Source: Cerioporus squamosus
Taxonomy: Eukaryota; Basidiomycota; Agaricomycetes; Polyporales; Polyporaceae
Reading direction: 5' to 3'
NCBI GenBank assembly: GCA_022592435.1
Contig: JABYQS010000360.1
Location: 1-27,290, forward strand
DNA length: 27,290 nt
Position numbers and translations under genes: made by a program. Below are positions 12,238-21,191 of this stretch, piece after piece. The notes beneath the pieces are model-generated. The model was not told the DNA's origin. It searched no databases and saw only the letters and a list, made by a program, of their open reading frames with translations. The first letter of the stretch is position 1; every line of letters starts with the position of its first letter.

Positions 12238-13106
12238 TGTACTGTCACAGCTGTAGGTGAGGAGGCGGGAGAAGGAAAGCTTACACGTTGTTCTTATATT
12301 GCATTGGGAATCCCAGGGCGGCCATGCGCTAGAAGGCAGCGCCAGTCATCGTGTCGACAAACATCCGTCGGCATCGGGTCCTGTGATTTGCATGGGAAGT
12401 ACGGCAAATCGCGCAGCCTGAGGCATGCTTCCTTTGACTTGGAGAAGATGACGAAGAAGTCCATGGCCCATGGGAACGGTGCGCTCGGGTCGCTGACGTA
12501 TGTGGATTCAAAGCTCGCATGGGACTGTTAATCTCCATCGGATGAGACCATGGTATGACAGACGTTCGTGAGCGTGGGCAGAATCCAGGATGGACGTAAT
12601 GAGAGGTGACTATGTACTGCATGTTCACCGGCGCGGAACCCGGTCAGCAATGTATACTTACTGCACTGATCGGACATACCGTGAGTGTGGTGCTTCACTG
12701 AGCTTGCAACTGTTGAGGCCCGGCAACGAACGCGCGATGGGTTTGAAGACGCCTGCATTGGATGCATAACGCCCAGGCGACGCAAAGGCAAACACCCTCC
12801 TAAAACCCCGACAGTCAGGAGCGCCCAGTGGGTCCGCGGGTATCACAGCGCGATCATAACGGACGAGTTTCGGACTGACCTCACATTGGTGCATGAAGCA
12901 AGTCCGGGTACAGTTGATGCAGACACTGCAAGCGATCGCATCTTGGCTCGCTAAGAACGGTTTGCGACAGTGGGAACGAGATGATATGCATGTTCCCGAT
13001 TTCTTGAACATTCGCGGAAGAATTCGAAACCTCAGCGTGAATATCGGAGTCAGCACCATGGACTGTGATGGACCTCGTTCATGAATATCCATATGCATGA
13101 GAAGGT
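12238..13106. other. region upstream of P450 copy 2, no gene seen
   Basis: Apart from the TATA-like site near 12293 that belongs to P450 copy 2, I find nothing recognisable in these 870 bases. Reading frames are short (up to 146 codons on the minus strand) and carry no motif. The stretch may contain further decayed P450 sequence, since a P450 relic begins right after it, but I could not align any part of it. Confidence 0.45.
12292..12299 (-). promoter_or_regulatory. TATA-like element of P450 copy 2
   Basis: On the minus strand the sequence reads AATATAAG, about 56 bases before the start codon at 12237. It mirrors the site in front of P450 copy 1. The role is inferred from word and position only. 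Confidence 0.4.
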
Positions 13107-13330
13107 CAATCTGAGGACGACCTTGTCAGCTGCCTGATCGGAGAGGGCAGCCATGACACACTGGCACCTACAAGTTCGTACAGATCCCCCGAATCTTCGC
13201 GTTGCTTACACTCTCGGCGGTGAGAGAGGACCGACCCCAGATCGCTATGTTACACTGACACAAGAGCAATTCAGAAGTGACCATGATACCCCTCTGGTGG
13301 ACCTCGTGCATATGATCCCATAGCAGCGGA
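13107..13330 (-). pseudogene. P450 relic, degraded exon 11 and flank
   Basis: On the minus strand, bases 13325 to about 13172 translate to a decayed version of P450 exon 11. It contains HEV, NIAIWG, then SNAKIRGICTNL, matching HEV, NKAIWG and TEAKIPGVYSNL of the intact copies in order and spacing. About a dozen residues containing the PERW motif are deleted. The exon runs into a stop (TAG) exactly where the intact genes have the splice donor GTACGT. The following bases, down to a gaaggtca word at about 13111, still resemble the intron and start of exon 12 in copy 1. The heme loop and all other exons are missing or unrecognisable. This is therefore a dead third member of the tandem P450 array, older than the intact pair. 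Confidence 0.7.
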
Positions 13331-13721
13331 GCAGCCGTTGTGGATGCGGCCTGCAAGAAACATTCGAAGTCGTCAGGACCCCGAAAACACATGATATCGG
13401 AACGAAACCGAGCTCACCGTTGCTCAGTAAAACAACAGAATTCTTCAGTGTACAAACGAATATGTCCGAGTAGTCTGAAACAATTGAAGTCAGATGTGGT
13501 TTCAAAGTGAACTCACCATGAACTCCGGACGTCTACGTCATCATGTCCTCCTGTAGTGCGCCGAGTCGCCTTCAGCCCCTAGCTCGAGCATACAGCGAAG
13601 CCAAGATGCATTGACTTTTCATCGTGTCTGCCGTTGGCGGAACAACCAAGAGGAGGAGGAGCGTCGGACGTTCGAGAGTTACAGGAAGAAGGACGGTTAT
13701 TTCCGGCGCTTATCTGAGTCT
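13331..13721. other. spacer between P450 relic and transposon, nothing seen
   Basis: No gene or clear motif is visible in these 390 bases. They may be further remains of the dead P450, but I could not align them with the intact copies. Confidence 0.4.
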
Positions 13722-13729
13722 AGCTCGCT
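13722..13729. repeat. target site duplication, left copy
   Basis: AGCTCGCT directly precedes the left inverted end of the transposon and is identical to the right copy at 14552-14559. The match could be stretched to 10 bp (CTAGCTCGCT), but 8 bp leaves both inverted ends symmetric. Confidence 0.85.
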
Positions 13730-13783
13730 AGGACCCCCGAATGCGCGCTTATAGGTTATATCCCGGCCGGGCCCATTTTGGTC

Positions 13784-13858
13784 ATTTTCGGGGGTCCCCC
13801 GGAGGGCCCATTTTCGGGGTTTGGCCTATAACATGGGCCCGGGTCCGCCGTTTTCGGG
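13784..13858 (+). repeat. TTTTCGGG repeats, left group
   Basis: Three copies of TTTTCGGG lie at about 13784, 13811 and 13851, with a weaker CATTTTGG copy at about 13774. They are set in GC-rich words such as GGGCCC and are followed by TATAAC. The right group at 14382-14511 has the same orientation. Such sub-terminal repeats in DNA transposons are commonly transposase binding sites; that role is inferred here. Confidence 0.7.
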
Positions 13859-14381
13859 GGCTCCCAGGATATAACATCTAGACGCCGGCCGGGCGCCTCC
13901 GAGTCTGGCAGTCGGCCTGCCGGACTCGGATACCGTAGGCACCGCTAGTTAGAACGACTGAACATTTATTTATGTGTTCAGTACTTACAAGCTACAACGC
14001 GTGTAATGCACATTGCAGCATCCAGCTTGTCTCAAGAAAATCTTGGTATTGTAGATATGTCGATGTCCGTGGTCGCGATATTGATACTTGAAAGGGAGAC
14101 GACTTCCCAAGGCGTTCACTGGTATCACTGCACGATTTCGGCATGTGTCACGACTCACGTGGTGCATCTCACGACAGGCATTAATGGCGCATGGTTCGGG
14201 TCTGGAACAGGCTTGTAACAGGACGGGTAATGGTCTCCTGATTCAATACAAGGCTGGTTCAGCTCCGGAGCGCCCGGTACAAATTTGTTCGAACTCCGAT
14301 CGCGAAGAACACAGTAAGTATGTGGTACTTACTTACTGGGCTTCGAGGCTCGAGGCCGTCTCAAGAGGTCTCGAAGGGTAC

Positions 14382-14511
14382 TTTTCGGGGGTCTGACGGA
14401 TACAACATGGCCTGTCGAGGTCCATTTTCGGGCCTATAACATGCGCCCTTCAGACCCGCATTTTCGGGGTTTGGCATATAACTTTCCGGGCCCTTCGGGC
14501 CCATTTTCGGG
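14382..14511 (+). repeat. TTTTCGGG repeats, right group
   Basis: Four copies of TTTTCGGG lie at about 14382, 14424, 14461 and 14504, spaced 37-43 bases apart. Two are followed by TATAAC. They point the same way as the left group although the element ends are inverted. This asymmetry is unusual for a palindromic type of element. Confidence 0.7.
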
Positions 14512-14551
14512 GGTTTCGGGATATAAGCTGTAAGCGCGCATTCGGGGTCCT

Positions 14552-14559
14552 AGCTCGCT
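14552..14559. repeat. target site duplication, right copy
   Basis: AGCTCGCT directly follows the right inverted end of the transposon and is identical to the left copy at 13722-13729. The perfect identity suggests an insertion that is not very old. Confidence 0.85.
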
Positions 14560-14707
14560 GTGCCAAAAGAGGACAACCTCCGAACTTAAACTCAGCCAGA
14601 ACTGTGTCTCAACTCGTCCAGTCATTACCACCAACATTCCTGCTTCCTGGCGCGCAGAGAAGTGTAGCGACCCGTCTTTTTACTGTAGGAGTTGTAACTT
14701 CTGGCGT

Positions 14708-16357
14708 ATGCAGTACGAGATGCTGACTAGCAGAAGTCTTTCCCAGGTCCAACCATCCATGAGCATCCTGAATCCTACGCACGCCATGACATCCGTCACC
14801 GGTCTTCCAACCGAGATAGTCGTTCAAATCCTATCCTCTGTGGACGCGAAAGAACCTTGGCGACTGTACCAGCTTGGACACGTGTGTGGCGGATGGCGCG
14901 CAATCGTCGAGGACTCCCCGCGGTTCTGGGCGAACGTGGTGGCCAACACCTGGTACTTCCCCAGGCCCGCTCTGTCGGAATCCCTGATCCTGAAATTCTA
15001 CTGCGACGCTATCGAGCGGTCCGCTCCGTACTCCCTGGCTGTGTCCGTCGACCTCTCCTTCAACAGTGTGGCTTCGCGCGCCTGCATCAGTCGGAACTTC
15101 GTGACTGCCCTGGTACCCTACGGACCCCGACTCTCCTCGATGACGCTCGTACTGGACAGCAAGATGGCAGGAAGTCTTCACCGTCTTCTCTGCAGCGGCT
15201 TGTCTCTCCTCGAGGACCTCGCGGTTACACTAGGCGGCGCTGATTCCATCGCCGACCGCCTCGCCCGGTACACGCTGTACCGTTTCCCTGGGGGGGCGGC
15301 ACTCCCTCGTCTCCACACGCTACGCATCTCTGGGGCTCTATTGGGTCCGTGGCTGGCCGGGCCGTCTCTCGCGCATCTCGACGTCATAGGAGCTTCTAAG
15401 AACGACCACCGCAGGGTACCGTCATGGGGTCTCTTCATCCGAGTCCTCGAACGTTGTCCTCTCAAGACACTCAAACTGTCCCATGCGCTCCCCATGCTCG
15501 TGTGGCCTGATGAGACGGAGGAGCTCCTGCGTTGGCCTGGACAAGGCGCTCTGCAGGCTCTGGACAGCTGCACCGTGGAGGACGAGGCCGCTGCAATCAT
15601 CTCGTTCAGCATGTTCCTAGGCACGGCGCCGCTTCCCCCGGACGCTCTCCTGGACGTCACGCTCGCCTCTCCAACGACGACGAACAAGTACTTCAGCGAC
15701 AAGCTCTTCTCCCTGGCCTTCTGCCGCGGCCCTCCGCATCTGCCGCGCAGGGTGGAACTCGACCGCTCTCTGCGAGTCTACGTCGGCGACAAGAAGCTGA
15801 CGGAAATCAAGCTCTCGTCGTCCCCGAGATCTACCGCGCACGAGCCTCTCGCGCAGACTCTCTTCCTCAACATGCCGTTCGACTGCGACGTCCGAGATCG
15901 CCAGGGCGAGTCGACGCGCGCAGACTATGACATCACCGAGCTCGCCTTGACCCTCGAGAACGACCCCATCCGGAGCGACTTGTGGAACGCCATGTTCACC
16001 CTCCTTCCCTACCTGCGTCACATCGAATTGCGCTTTGCCGCCCCGCCTGCACCTCTTGGTCTTGGCCCCGACGAACAAGCGGCGCTATTCCTTGAACAGT
16101 CTCGGACCACGGCAAGTCTGCTGGCGTACCTCAGCTCGCGGACCGCGACCTCGGACGGGGCCTGTTGTCTCTTGCTCCTGGAGGGGCTGCACATTCATGG
16201 GCTCCGTCTCGGGGAAGACGAGGCGCACGACCTGTCCCAGAAGATCGTCTCTGTTCTGGCGACTCGGGCGAACGATGGCGGACCTGTTGTGCCCGAAGTC
16301 GACGTGACCCTGTGGCCCTATGTCGATCCGCCTCCTCCGCGTCCTGGTCGAATATGA
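14708..16357 (+). CDS. F-box protein with leucine-rich-like C-terminus
   Basis: A single uninterrupted exon encodes 549 residues. The F-box lies at about residues 33-80: LPTEIVVQIL, then LGHVCGGWRAIVEDSPRFW. The rest is a long region with irregular leucine-rich segments such as LRISGALLGPWLAGPSLAHL, as in many mushroom F-box proteins. By family knowledge, the F-box binds Skp1 and the C-terminal part selects targets for ubiquitination by an SCF ligase; the target is unknown. The gene at 22385-24185 is a clear paralogue: it has LRVTGSLFGPWLARPSLKHL in the same place. The start at 14708 is the first Met; the Met at 14759 or 14786 would also keep the whole F-box and is equally possible. A transposon ends 156 bp upstream, so the promoter either lies in the short gap or uses transposon sequence. 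Confidence 0.88.
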   Translation: MQYEMLTSRSLSQVQPSMSILNPTHAMTSVTGLPTEIVVQILSSVDAKEPWRLYQLGHVCGGWRAIVEDSPRFWANVVANTWYFPRPALSESLILKFYCDAIERSAPYSLAVSVDLSFNSVASRACISRNFVTALVPYGPRLSSMTLVLDSKMAGSLHRLLCSGLSLLEDLAVTLGGADSIADRLARYTLYRFPGGAALPRLHTLRISGALLGPWLAGPSLAHLDVIGASKNDHRRVPSWGLFIRVLERCPLKTLKLSHALPMLVWPDETEELLRWPGQGALQALDSCTVEDEAAAIISFSMFLGTAPLPPDALLDVTLASPTTTNKYFSDKLFSLAFCRGPPHLPRRVELDRSLRVYVGDKKLTEIKLSSSPRSTAHEPLAQTLFLNMPFDCDVRDRQGESTRADYDITELALTLENDPIRSDLWNAMFTLLPYLRHIELRFAAPPAPLGLGPDEQAALFLEQSRTTASLLAYLSSRTATSDGACCLLLLEGLHIHGLRLGEDEAHDLSQKIVSVLATRANDGGPVVPEVDVTLWPYVDPPPPRPGRI

Positions 16358-16609
16358 TCGGCGATGCCGCCGGTCATGTCGTGTGATACTGAGCCTCCTT
16401 ATTTTTGCCGGGGGTAGATACATGCGAGCAAGCTCTCTCCGTACGTTTTCAAACCGTGTAAGTAACCTTCGATAATCGGCCATTCCACCTCTTTTCGTAC
16501 ACTGCGGCCACAGTAAGAGCACCCGCTTCCGCCGTAAGATAGCACCATGTATGCGCAACCCGAACACGACCAACACGAGCTAGCATGGCCGTATACGTAC
16601 TCTGAGACG

Positions 16610-16960
16610 TGACATGCGAACGAGCATGAGATTTGAACGGTCCGGTCTCAATATCGGCGACCTCCCAACGGAACCCCTCCTCAAGGGACTGTCGCAAGTC
16701 CTCGAATGTCCGTGAGGGACGATGGAACTCGGACATGTCTGTCGCGTCTGGTACCCGTCTTGTCTGAGAGTACTCACCGACCTTCTACATAGGTGAACGT
16801 CGTCACCAGCGCATGGGGGTTCGTCGCTTCCTGCGATACTTCCTGCATGCGCTTCCTCGACGCCTACACCCGGGGGGAGGGGGGGGTTGTCCGCTACGCG
16901 TCAGGTACGCATGAATTCGATCCTGCTGGATCATCACATCAGTTACTGCGGGCGATGAAG
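16610..16960 (+). pseudogene. F-box gene relic, N-terminal part only
   Basis: The plus strand from 16615 reads IGDLPTEPLLKGLSQVLECP and then a stop codon. After it, ELGHVCRVWYPSC follows, then (beyond a further stop and a frame change) NVVTSAWGF and RFLDAYTRG near 16797-16880. These pieces match, in order, the F-box region of the intact gene just upstream (LPTEIVVQIL, LGHVCGGW, NVVANTWYF) and of the gene at 22385-24185 (NVVSNAWRF, RFLDKYASA). Only about the first 120 residues of the family are recognisable; the leucine-rich part is gone. It is a dead tandem copy, lying 250 bases behind the intact gene on the same strand. Confidence 0.65.
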
Positions 16961-17004
16961 ATCATTGACCTGTGTACGTACCTCTGCCGATGTTGCCTGA
17001 GTAG

Positions 17005-17811
17005 TCACAGCATCGACAAGGCGGAGAGAGAGTCGCGCTCGTGCGCCATGCTCTGGCATCTGCCGCCGTCTGGCCGACTGCCACGACGCAGCCACTCTCT
17101 CCGTAAACCCCGGACGAATATCCTGCATGCGAGCAGTTTAGCAAAGCAGCGACAGAAGAGACACGGGCATCGGACGCAACGAACTTCTTCGAGGAACTCA
17201 GCCGGAGTCGTCAGCCTCCTCAACTCCGGGAACCGTTCGCCAATCTCCAGAGACGCCTTCACGAGAGGAACGAGGGGCCCGTCCGGATCCTCCCCAAAGC
17301 CAAAGAACTCCCCAAATCCCAAGGCGCTGTAGCGGGAATCCTTGGACAGGGACAGGGGCGTGTCCCCAGAACCCTCGGACCGCGGGTTCTGGGGCTTGAA
17401 GTTGAACGGATCGGACGCGGCGGGGACGCCCTTCATCTAGTCACGCTCCCTGATGAGCTCACCGTACGTCTTGACGATGCCGTCCACCTCGTCCTCCATG
17501 ATCTCTCCCGCTGCGCTTCTTTCTTTCAGCAGGGTCACGATGCCGAGTGGGGCGTGCGCTAGGTAGGCCTGCAGGGTGTATGCGTAGGTAAGCTCTCTCA
17601 AGTATGTGCGCAGGTCCTAGGTGCACTAGGGAGTCGGACCCACCGATGCTGTCTATGTAGTCGCATTGAAACAGAAAAGGCGACGGACGGCTCTGTTGAA
17701 GTCGAACCGATGATCCTCCCCCGTCCGCACCCTCACCATGATCTCGCTCTCCTCCGTGTAGACGGCGTCTGAGCGAGGGAAAGCGGGACCCGGCTCCGTA
17801 TCGCTTTGCAT
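17005..17811 (-). pseudogene. Decayed gene of unknown family
   Basis: Several protein-like pieces lie one after another on the minus strand. The first starts with Met at 17811 and contains DAVYTEESEIMVRVRTGEDH, ending at a stop near 17658. The second, near 17600-17440, contains TYAYTLQAYLAHAPLGIVTL and EIMEDEVDGIVKTYGELIRE, and then meets an in-frame TAG at 17437-17439. The third continues in the same frame from 17436, with FKPQNPRSEGSGDTPLSLSK and ASLEIGERFPELRRLTTPAE. The acidic, balanced composition of all three is unlike the shadow frames around them, which suggests a former gene. The bases around the TAG also look like a donor and acceptor (GTGAGC to CTAG), but only 26 apart, too short for a normal intron. 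I do not recognise the family. A live gene with an odd exon structure is the alternative. Confidence 0.4.
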
Positions 17812-17829
17812 GGTATCGACGTCTGCGAG

Positions 17830-18599
17830 AGAGGAGGAGGCAGTGTTGGGGAGGATGGTGGCAATAATATTAGTCTCCGACCGCTTCGGTTATCCGAGAT
17901 GATATTTACGCAGCATGTGGTCCAACAACTCGCTGGCCAAGCTAGGTGAGGTCTCTGAGAACAACGGTCGGCGTCAGGGCTGCTCCCACAACAAGAGAGA
18001 GATAACAGGATAGACTCACATAGCTCACGTTCCCCATATGCTCACAGTCTGCCTTCGAGTTCTCGCGCCTCTTCTTGAGCCTGGCTGTCGAGGTTGAGGT
18101 GTTCGACCATGCGCACTGGTGACTGGAAGGAGTTTCATGGCGATGTACGATTTTTGAGGAGGCCCTGTCATCACTGAGGGCGGCATTGTCGAGTTATGGG
18201 AGAGGAGGTAGGCAAAGGGGTTTGGACATTCTTGCCAACCCGGCAAGTCGCGAGCGTGCCGCATTCAGGGCAGGGATGTGTACGTGACATACCAGCTCCG
18301 ACGTCTGTGTCGGGCGTTAGTGCAGTAAGTACTGGTCAGAGCGATGTCAGTACCAAAGTAATTTCGCTCGTACCTTAGGGTAGGTGTCGCGGTGATAACA
18401 ACTCCGACGTGCCGCCCGGAGGCGCAGATACATGAGAACTCACGGTAACCCACAGTTCGTCAGTCAGAAAGACCATAAATACAGAGCGCGACTATGATAC
18501 AAGCATTAAAATACATCGTGGACTTCAAGTTGGGAGGGAACGACCGGGTGACGACGCGGAAGGTAGAGTGTTGTGTTGTGTTGTGTGAAGGGAATGGGA
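17830..18599. other. stretch without a supportable gene
   Basis: I see no gene that can be supported in these 770 bases. A minus-strand frame at 18025-18264 could be an upstream exon of the decayed gene at 17005-17811, but nothing in it is recognisable. A short GTGTT microsatellite lies at 18567-18587, just beyond the stop of the small membrane protein gene. Confidence 0.4.
18567..18587. repeat. GTGTT microsatellite
   Basis: The five-base unit GTGTT (read as TTGTG) is repeated about four times directly downstream of the small membrane protein gene. It is probably a simple repeat within or near its 3' end, with no evident function. Confidence 0.6.
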
Positions 18600-18871
18600 T
18601 CACGGTTTCCGGTCTCCTTGGACGGTGCCCCGGACGGCAGCAGAGTTGAGCCGCGAGTCGCTCGTCTCAGAGTTCAGGCCCTTCGATTGCTCTTCGTGGG
18701 GGTCAGCAACACAGCGAAAGACAGCAGCGAGACGAGTAACGTACGGTAGATGGACGCGCCGCCCTCCTCGGCCTTGGTCTGCTTCCCGGCAACCCACATG
18801 TATCCCAGCGTCGCGACACAGCCAACGACGGCGGCGATAGCCTGCACGACGGAGAGGACGGCGGTGAGCAT
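18600..18871 (-). CDS. Small single-helix membrane protein, two exons
   Basis: Two exons, 18745-18871 and 18600-18691, join in frame to 72 residues; the intron (18692-18744) is 53 nt with GTACGT and AAG ends. The product starts MLTAVLSVVQAIAAVVG, continues CVATLGYMWVAGKQ as one membrane helix, and ends in a polar tail (SKGLNSETSDSRLNS) rich in Ser and Asn. I do not recognise the family. An upstream exon is likely: at 18957 an ATG in a strong context (GCCCACCATGC) opens 15 codons, beginning MQSNPVHTRGSGRP, and ends at a good donor GTGAGT at 18912. That exon joins the helix exon out of frame by one base, so it is either a leader with a tiny open frame, or a base is wrong in the sequence. A TATA-like word at about 19083-19088 would fit a transcript that includes this upstream exon. 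Confidence 0.55.
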
Positions 18872-19291
18872 TCTGCGCGACGCGTCTGGCAAAATGACGT
18901 CATGGTACTCACGAGAGGACGACCGGAGCCGCGGGTGTGGACGGGGTTCGACTGCATGGTGGGCAAAAGAGAGAGAATGTGTGTGTGGCCTGAGTAGATG
19001 TGCTTGCGGTCGACGGCCGGTGGAAGAGAACGCGAGAGATGGAGAAGAGTACTTGCCCCGACGCTGCAGACCCCCGCTATGCTTATAACTCGCTCAGTGA
19101 CGTCATTGGATATCGCCTACGGGCGCGTCGGTTACGCGCCTTGGCATCCACCAGGCGCCACCCCGACTAGCGAGCAGGTGCCAGCTGCACGTTACGACCT
19201 CTATGCCGGATAAGTACAAAGTACACGAGGACCCACAGCGAATAGGCCCTGAACCTCCATTCGTACGAAACACCAGAGGCAGGACAGCTGA

Positions 19292-21191
19292 CTACGCGGC
19301 TGCAGCGACCTCCGAGACAGCAGCCTTCGCCCCGCCTTCCTCCGGCCCATCTGAGCGCGAACCAACGGGCGGCACGAAATCGTCCTCGTCCTCGTCGGAC
19401 GACGCCGTACGGTCGGGGTCGATGAACGCTCCGAGGGACGAGATGAAGCTCGGGGTGTCGTATGGGTCCCTCGAGGAACGCAACGGATCGTCGAGACCGA
19501 GCCTCATGTCCGCGTGGTTTGCTTCCTGCAGTTCGAGGAGGAAGCGCGACACCAGGATGGCGGTGATGCTGGGAGCACAGAGGAAAGCCGACGAGTATAC
19601 AGTAAGCCAGACGCGCGCAGTATAGTGGGTATGACGGTCATGGCGAGACACGTACGGGCTGGTGAACTCGGTGACGAAACTCACGCCGTCGCTGTCCGTT
19701 GCGAACTGAGCAGGCGACAATTAGTATGGACCGCGACGTTCAGATTGGAGGCGCGAGCTTGAGCCGGGCCACTATGGTGACTTACCGCCGTCACTGAGAA
19801 GGCGAGATGGAGGACGTTGAGGACGAACAGGACTCTGGTGAGGAGCGTCCAGCCCGTCAGACATCGCTGGCGTTCCAAGTTGCTCTGGCAAGACGTATAC
19901 GCACACGAAGTATATCGTTCCTGTGAGCACGGCATGAAACCCTGGCAGTCAGTCAAGATTTCTTGGACGCACGCGCCTCCGAGCACTCGAAGGGACGCAC
20001 CGTTTCGAAAGAGTATATCCGACAGAGACGATCTCCTAGGCCGCCGGATGTCCCTCAAGGCATCCCGGTTACTCAGCTTCGTCCAGGTGACGTAGATCAG
20101 TATGGCATCCGCGACGATGAGTGGTGCGCGCGAGACGATGATCACTGCGCAGTGGTAGTGCTGTATATGAGCGTGCGCCACCAAACATACGGTCACTAGG
20201 TGGGCAACCTACGCCTTTGAAGAGCACAAACAAAAGTCAGCACGAATGGATATAAGCTGAGGAGAGGAGAGGGAGAGACACGAACGGCAGACTGATGGCA
20301 TCGGTCACGTTGTCAGTCACAATGCATCCGAACGGCGGGTCGTTCTCTCCCGCGAGCTGGAAGCCGTATTGGACCTGCACGACCGTAGACGATTCTCAGC
20401 CACGCCCATACACATCAGTCAAGAAACAGCCGTCCTGGACACTGACCAGGTTAGCGCCTACTGGTGACATGGACAAGGCCAACACGAGCAGTCCGAGGAG
20501 CTTGCTCCTGCTCAACACGTACGCACGGAGGGCGGAGAAGACTTGGTGGCAAACGATTCGTTATTGTTAGGTACCTTTACTCCTGGACTGGAGGAGCTGG
20601 GATGACTTACCCGCCGGGGGGACGAATTGCAGCACGAGGATCGCAAACGTCGCCTGTTGGAACATCGAGCAACTGCAGACGTCAAGATCCACTCCAGTTT
20701 CGGGCTGAGCGGTGCGCCTACCTCTGATCACAGTTCTCGGTCAGCTCATGTACTGCGCTGACTATGTACATAGCAGTGCTCACCTTGTCCGAGGGGAACG
20801 GGGCCAACTCGATAAAAAGCGTGAGGAAGTACACGATGTTGATCCACTCGTTCGCGAAGAACAAGAGGGACGCCCCGCTCGGCTTTACGTTCCAGAAGGA
20901 CGCCGCTTCCCGATCGAAGATGATGGAGACATCGTAGAGGAAGAGGACTGCAGCAGCGTCAGAAGGCCAATTTCCAGAGGCATGCCGCACTGAAAGACGA
21001 AGGACGAGCTGGTGAGGGAGTGAACGCACCCGAGCTCGCCAGATCGCAGTAAGTCGCCGTATAGCTGTTGAACGCTGTCAGCAAGCGTGCTACGTATCCA
21101 CGATGAGCCGCCCGGGAGATATGACTGCGACGTACAGGGACGAGAAGAAGGCTATCGTGTCGGCAGTAGAGGAATCTGCGTCGGAGGACAT
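19292..21191 (-). CDS. DUF6533 seven-helix membrane protein, 11 exons
   Basis: Exons in gene order: 21136-21191, 21030-21064, 20722-20947, 20611-20672, 20447-20541, 20282-20374, 20001-20208, 19905-19920, 19786-19834, 19656-19705, 19292-19568. They give 388 residues in frame. The DUF6533 signature is present at about residues 22-60: YCDLASSVLFLYDVSIIFDR, then FWNVKPSGASLLFFANEW. Further membrane segments include SMFQQATFAILVLQFVPP, LLGLLVLALSMSPVG, SRAPLIVADAILIYVTW and VLFVLNVLHLAFSVTA. After the last membrane part comes the family motif ITAILVSRFLLELQEAN, then an acidic, Ser-rich cytoplasmic tail (DEDEDD). Exon 8 is a 16-nt microexon needed to make GTIYFVVLFVLNVLH. The family is expanded in mushrooms; the layout resembles G-protein-coupled receptors, but no ligand or function is established. 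The exact end of exon 6 and start of exon 7 are the least certain joints. Confidence 0.85.

Larger units (their letters stand above)
13730..14551. mobile_element. Non-autonomous DNA transposon, hAT-like, 822 bp
   Basis: The element begins AGGACCCCCGAATGCGCGCT and ends with the inverse complement of nearly the same sequence. The terminal inverted repeats cover 13730-13764 and 14518-14551, with one single-base gap and two mismatches. It is bordered on both sides by the direct repeat AGCTCGCT (13722-13729 and 14552-14559), a perfect 8-bp target site duplication. Duplications of 8 bp are characteristic of hAT-superfamily elements, but the end sequence is not a standard hAT end, so that assignment is inference. 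Inside, seven copies of TTTTCGGG, usually in the setting GGCCCATTTTCGGGG and often followed by TATAAC, all lie in the same orientation. There is no transposase or other coding sequence, so it must depend on a related full-length element elsewhere. It ends 156 bp before the start of the F-box gene. Confidence 0.85.

Noticed and set aside
12658..13098. 146-codon open frame on the minus strand upstream of P450 copy 2
   Set aside because: Cys- and Arg-rich without a motif; no similarity to P450 or F-box parts that I can see.
15178..15702. 174-codon open frame on the minus strand
   Set aside because: It is the antisense shadow of the intact F-box gene.
17437..17468. 26-nt GTGAGC...CTAG interval as an intron
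   Set aside because: Far shorter than any other intron in the window (minimum about 50 nt); treated as a stop in a decayed gene.
20138..20190. Possible intron GTATGT...GCGCAG inside exon 7 of the DUF6533 gene
   Set aside because: Removing it breaks the reading frame, while reading through keeps it open and in register with the membrane segment that follows.
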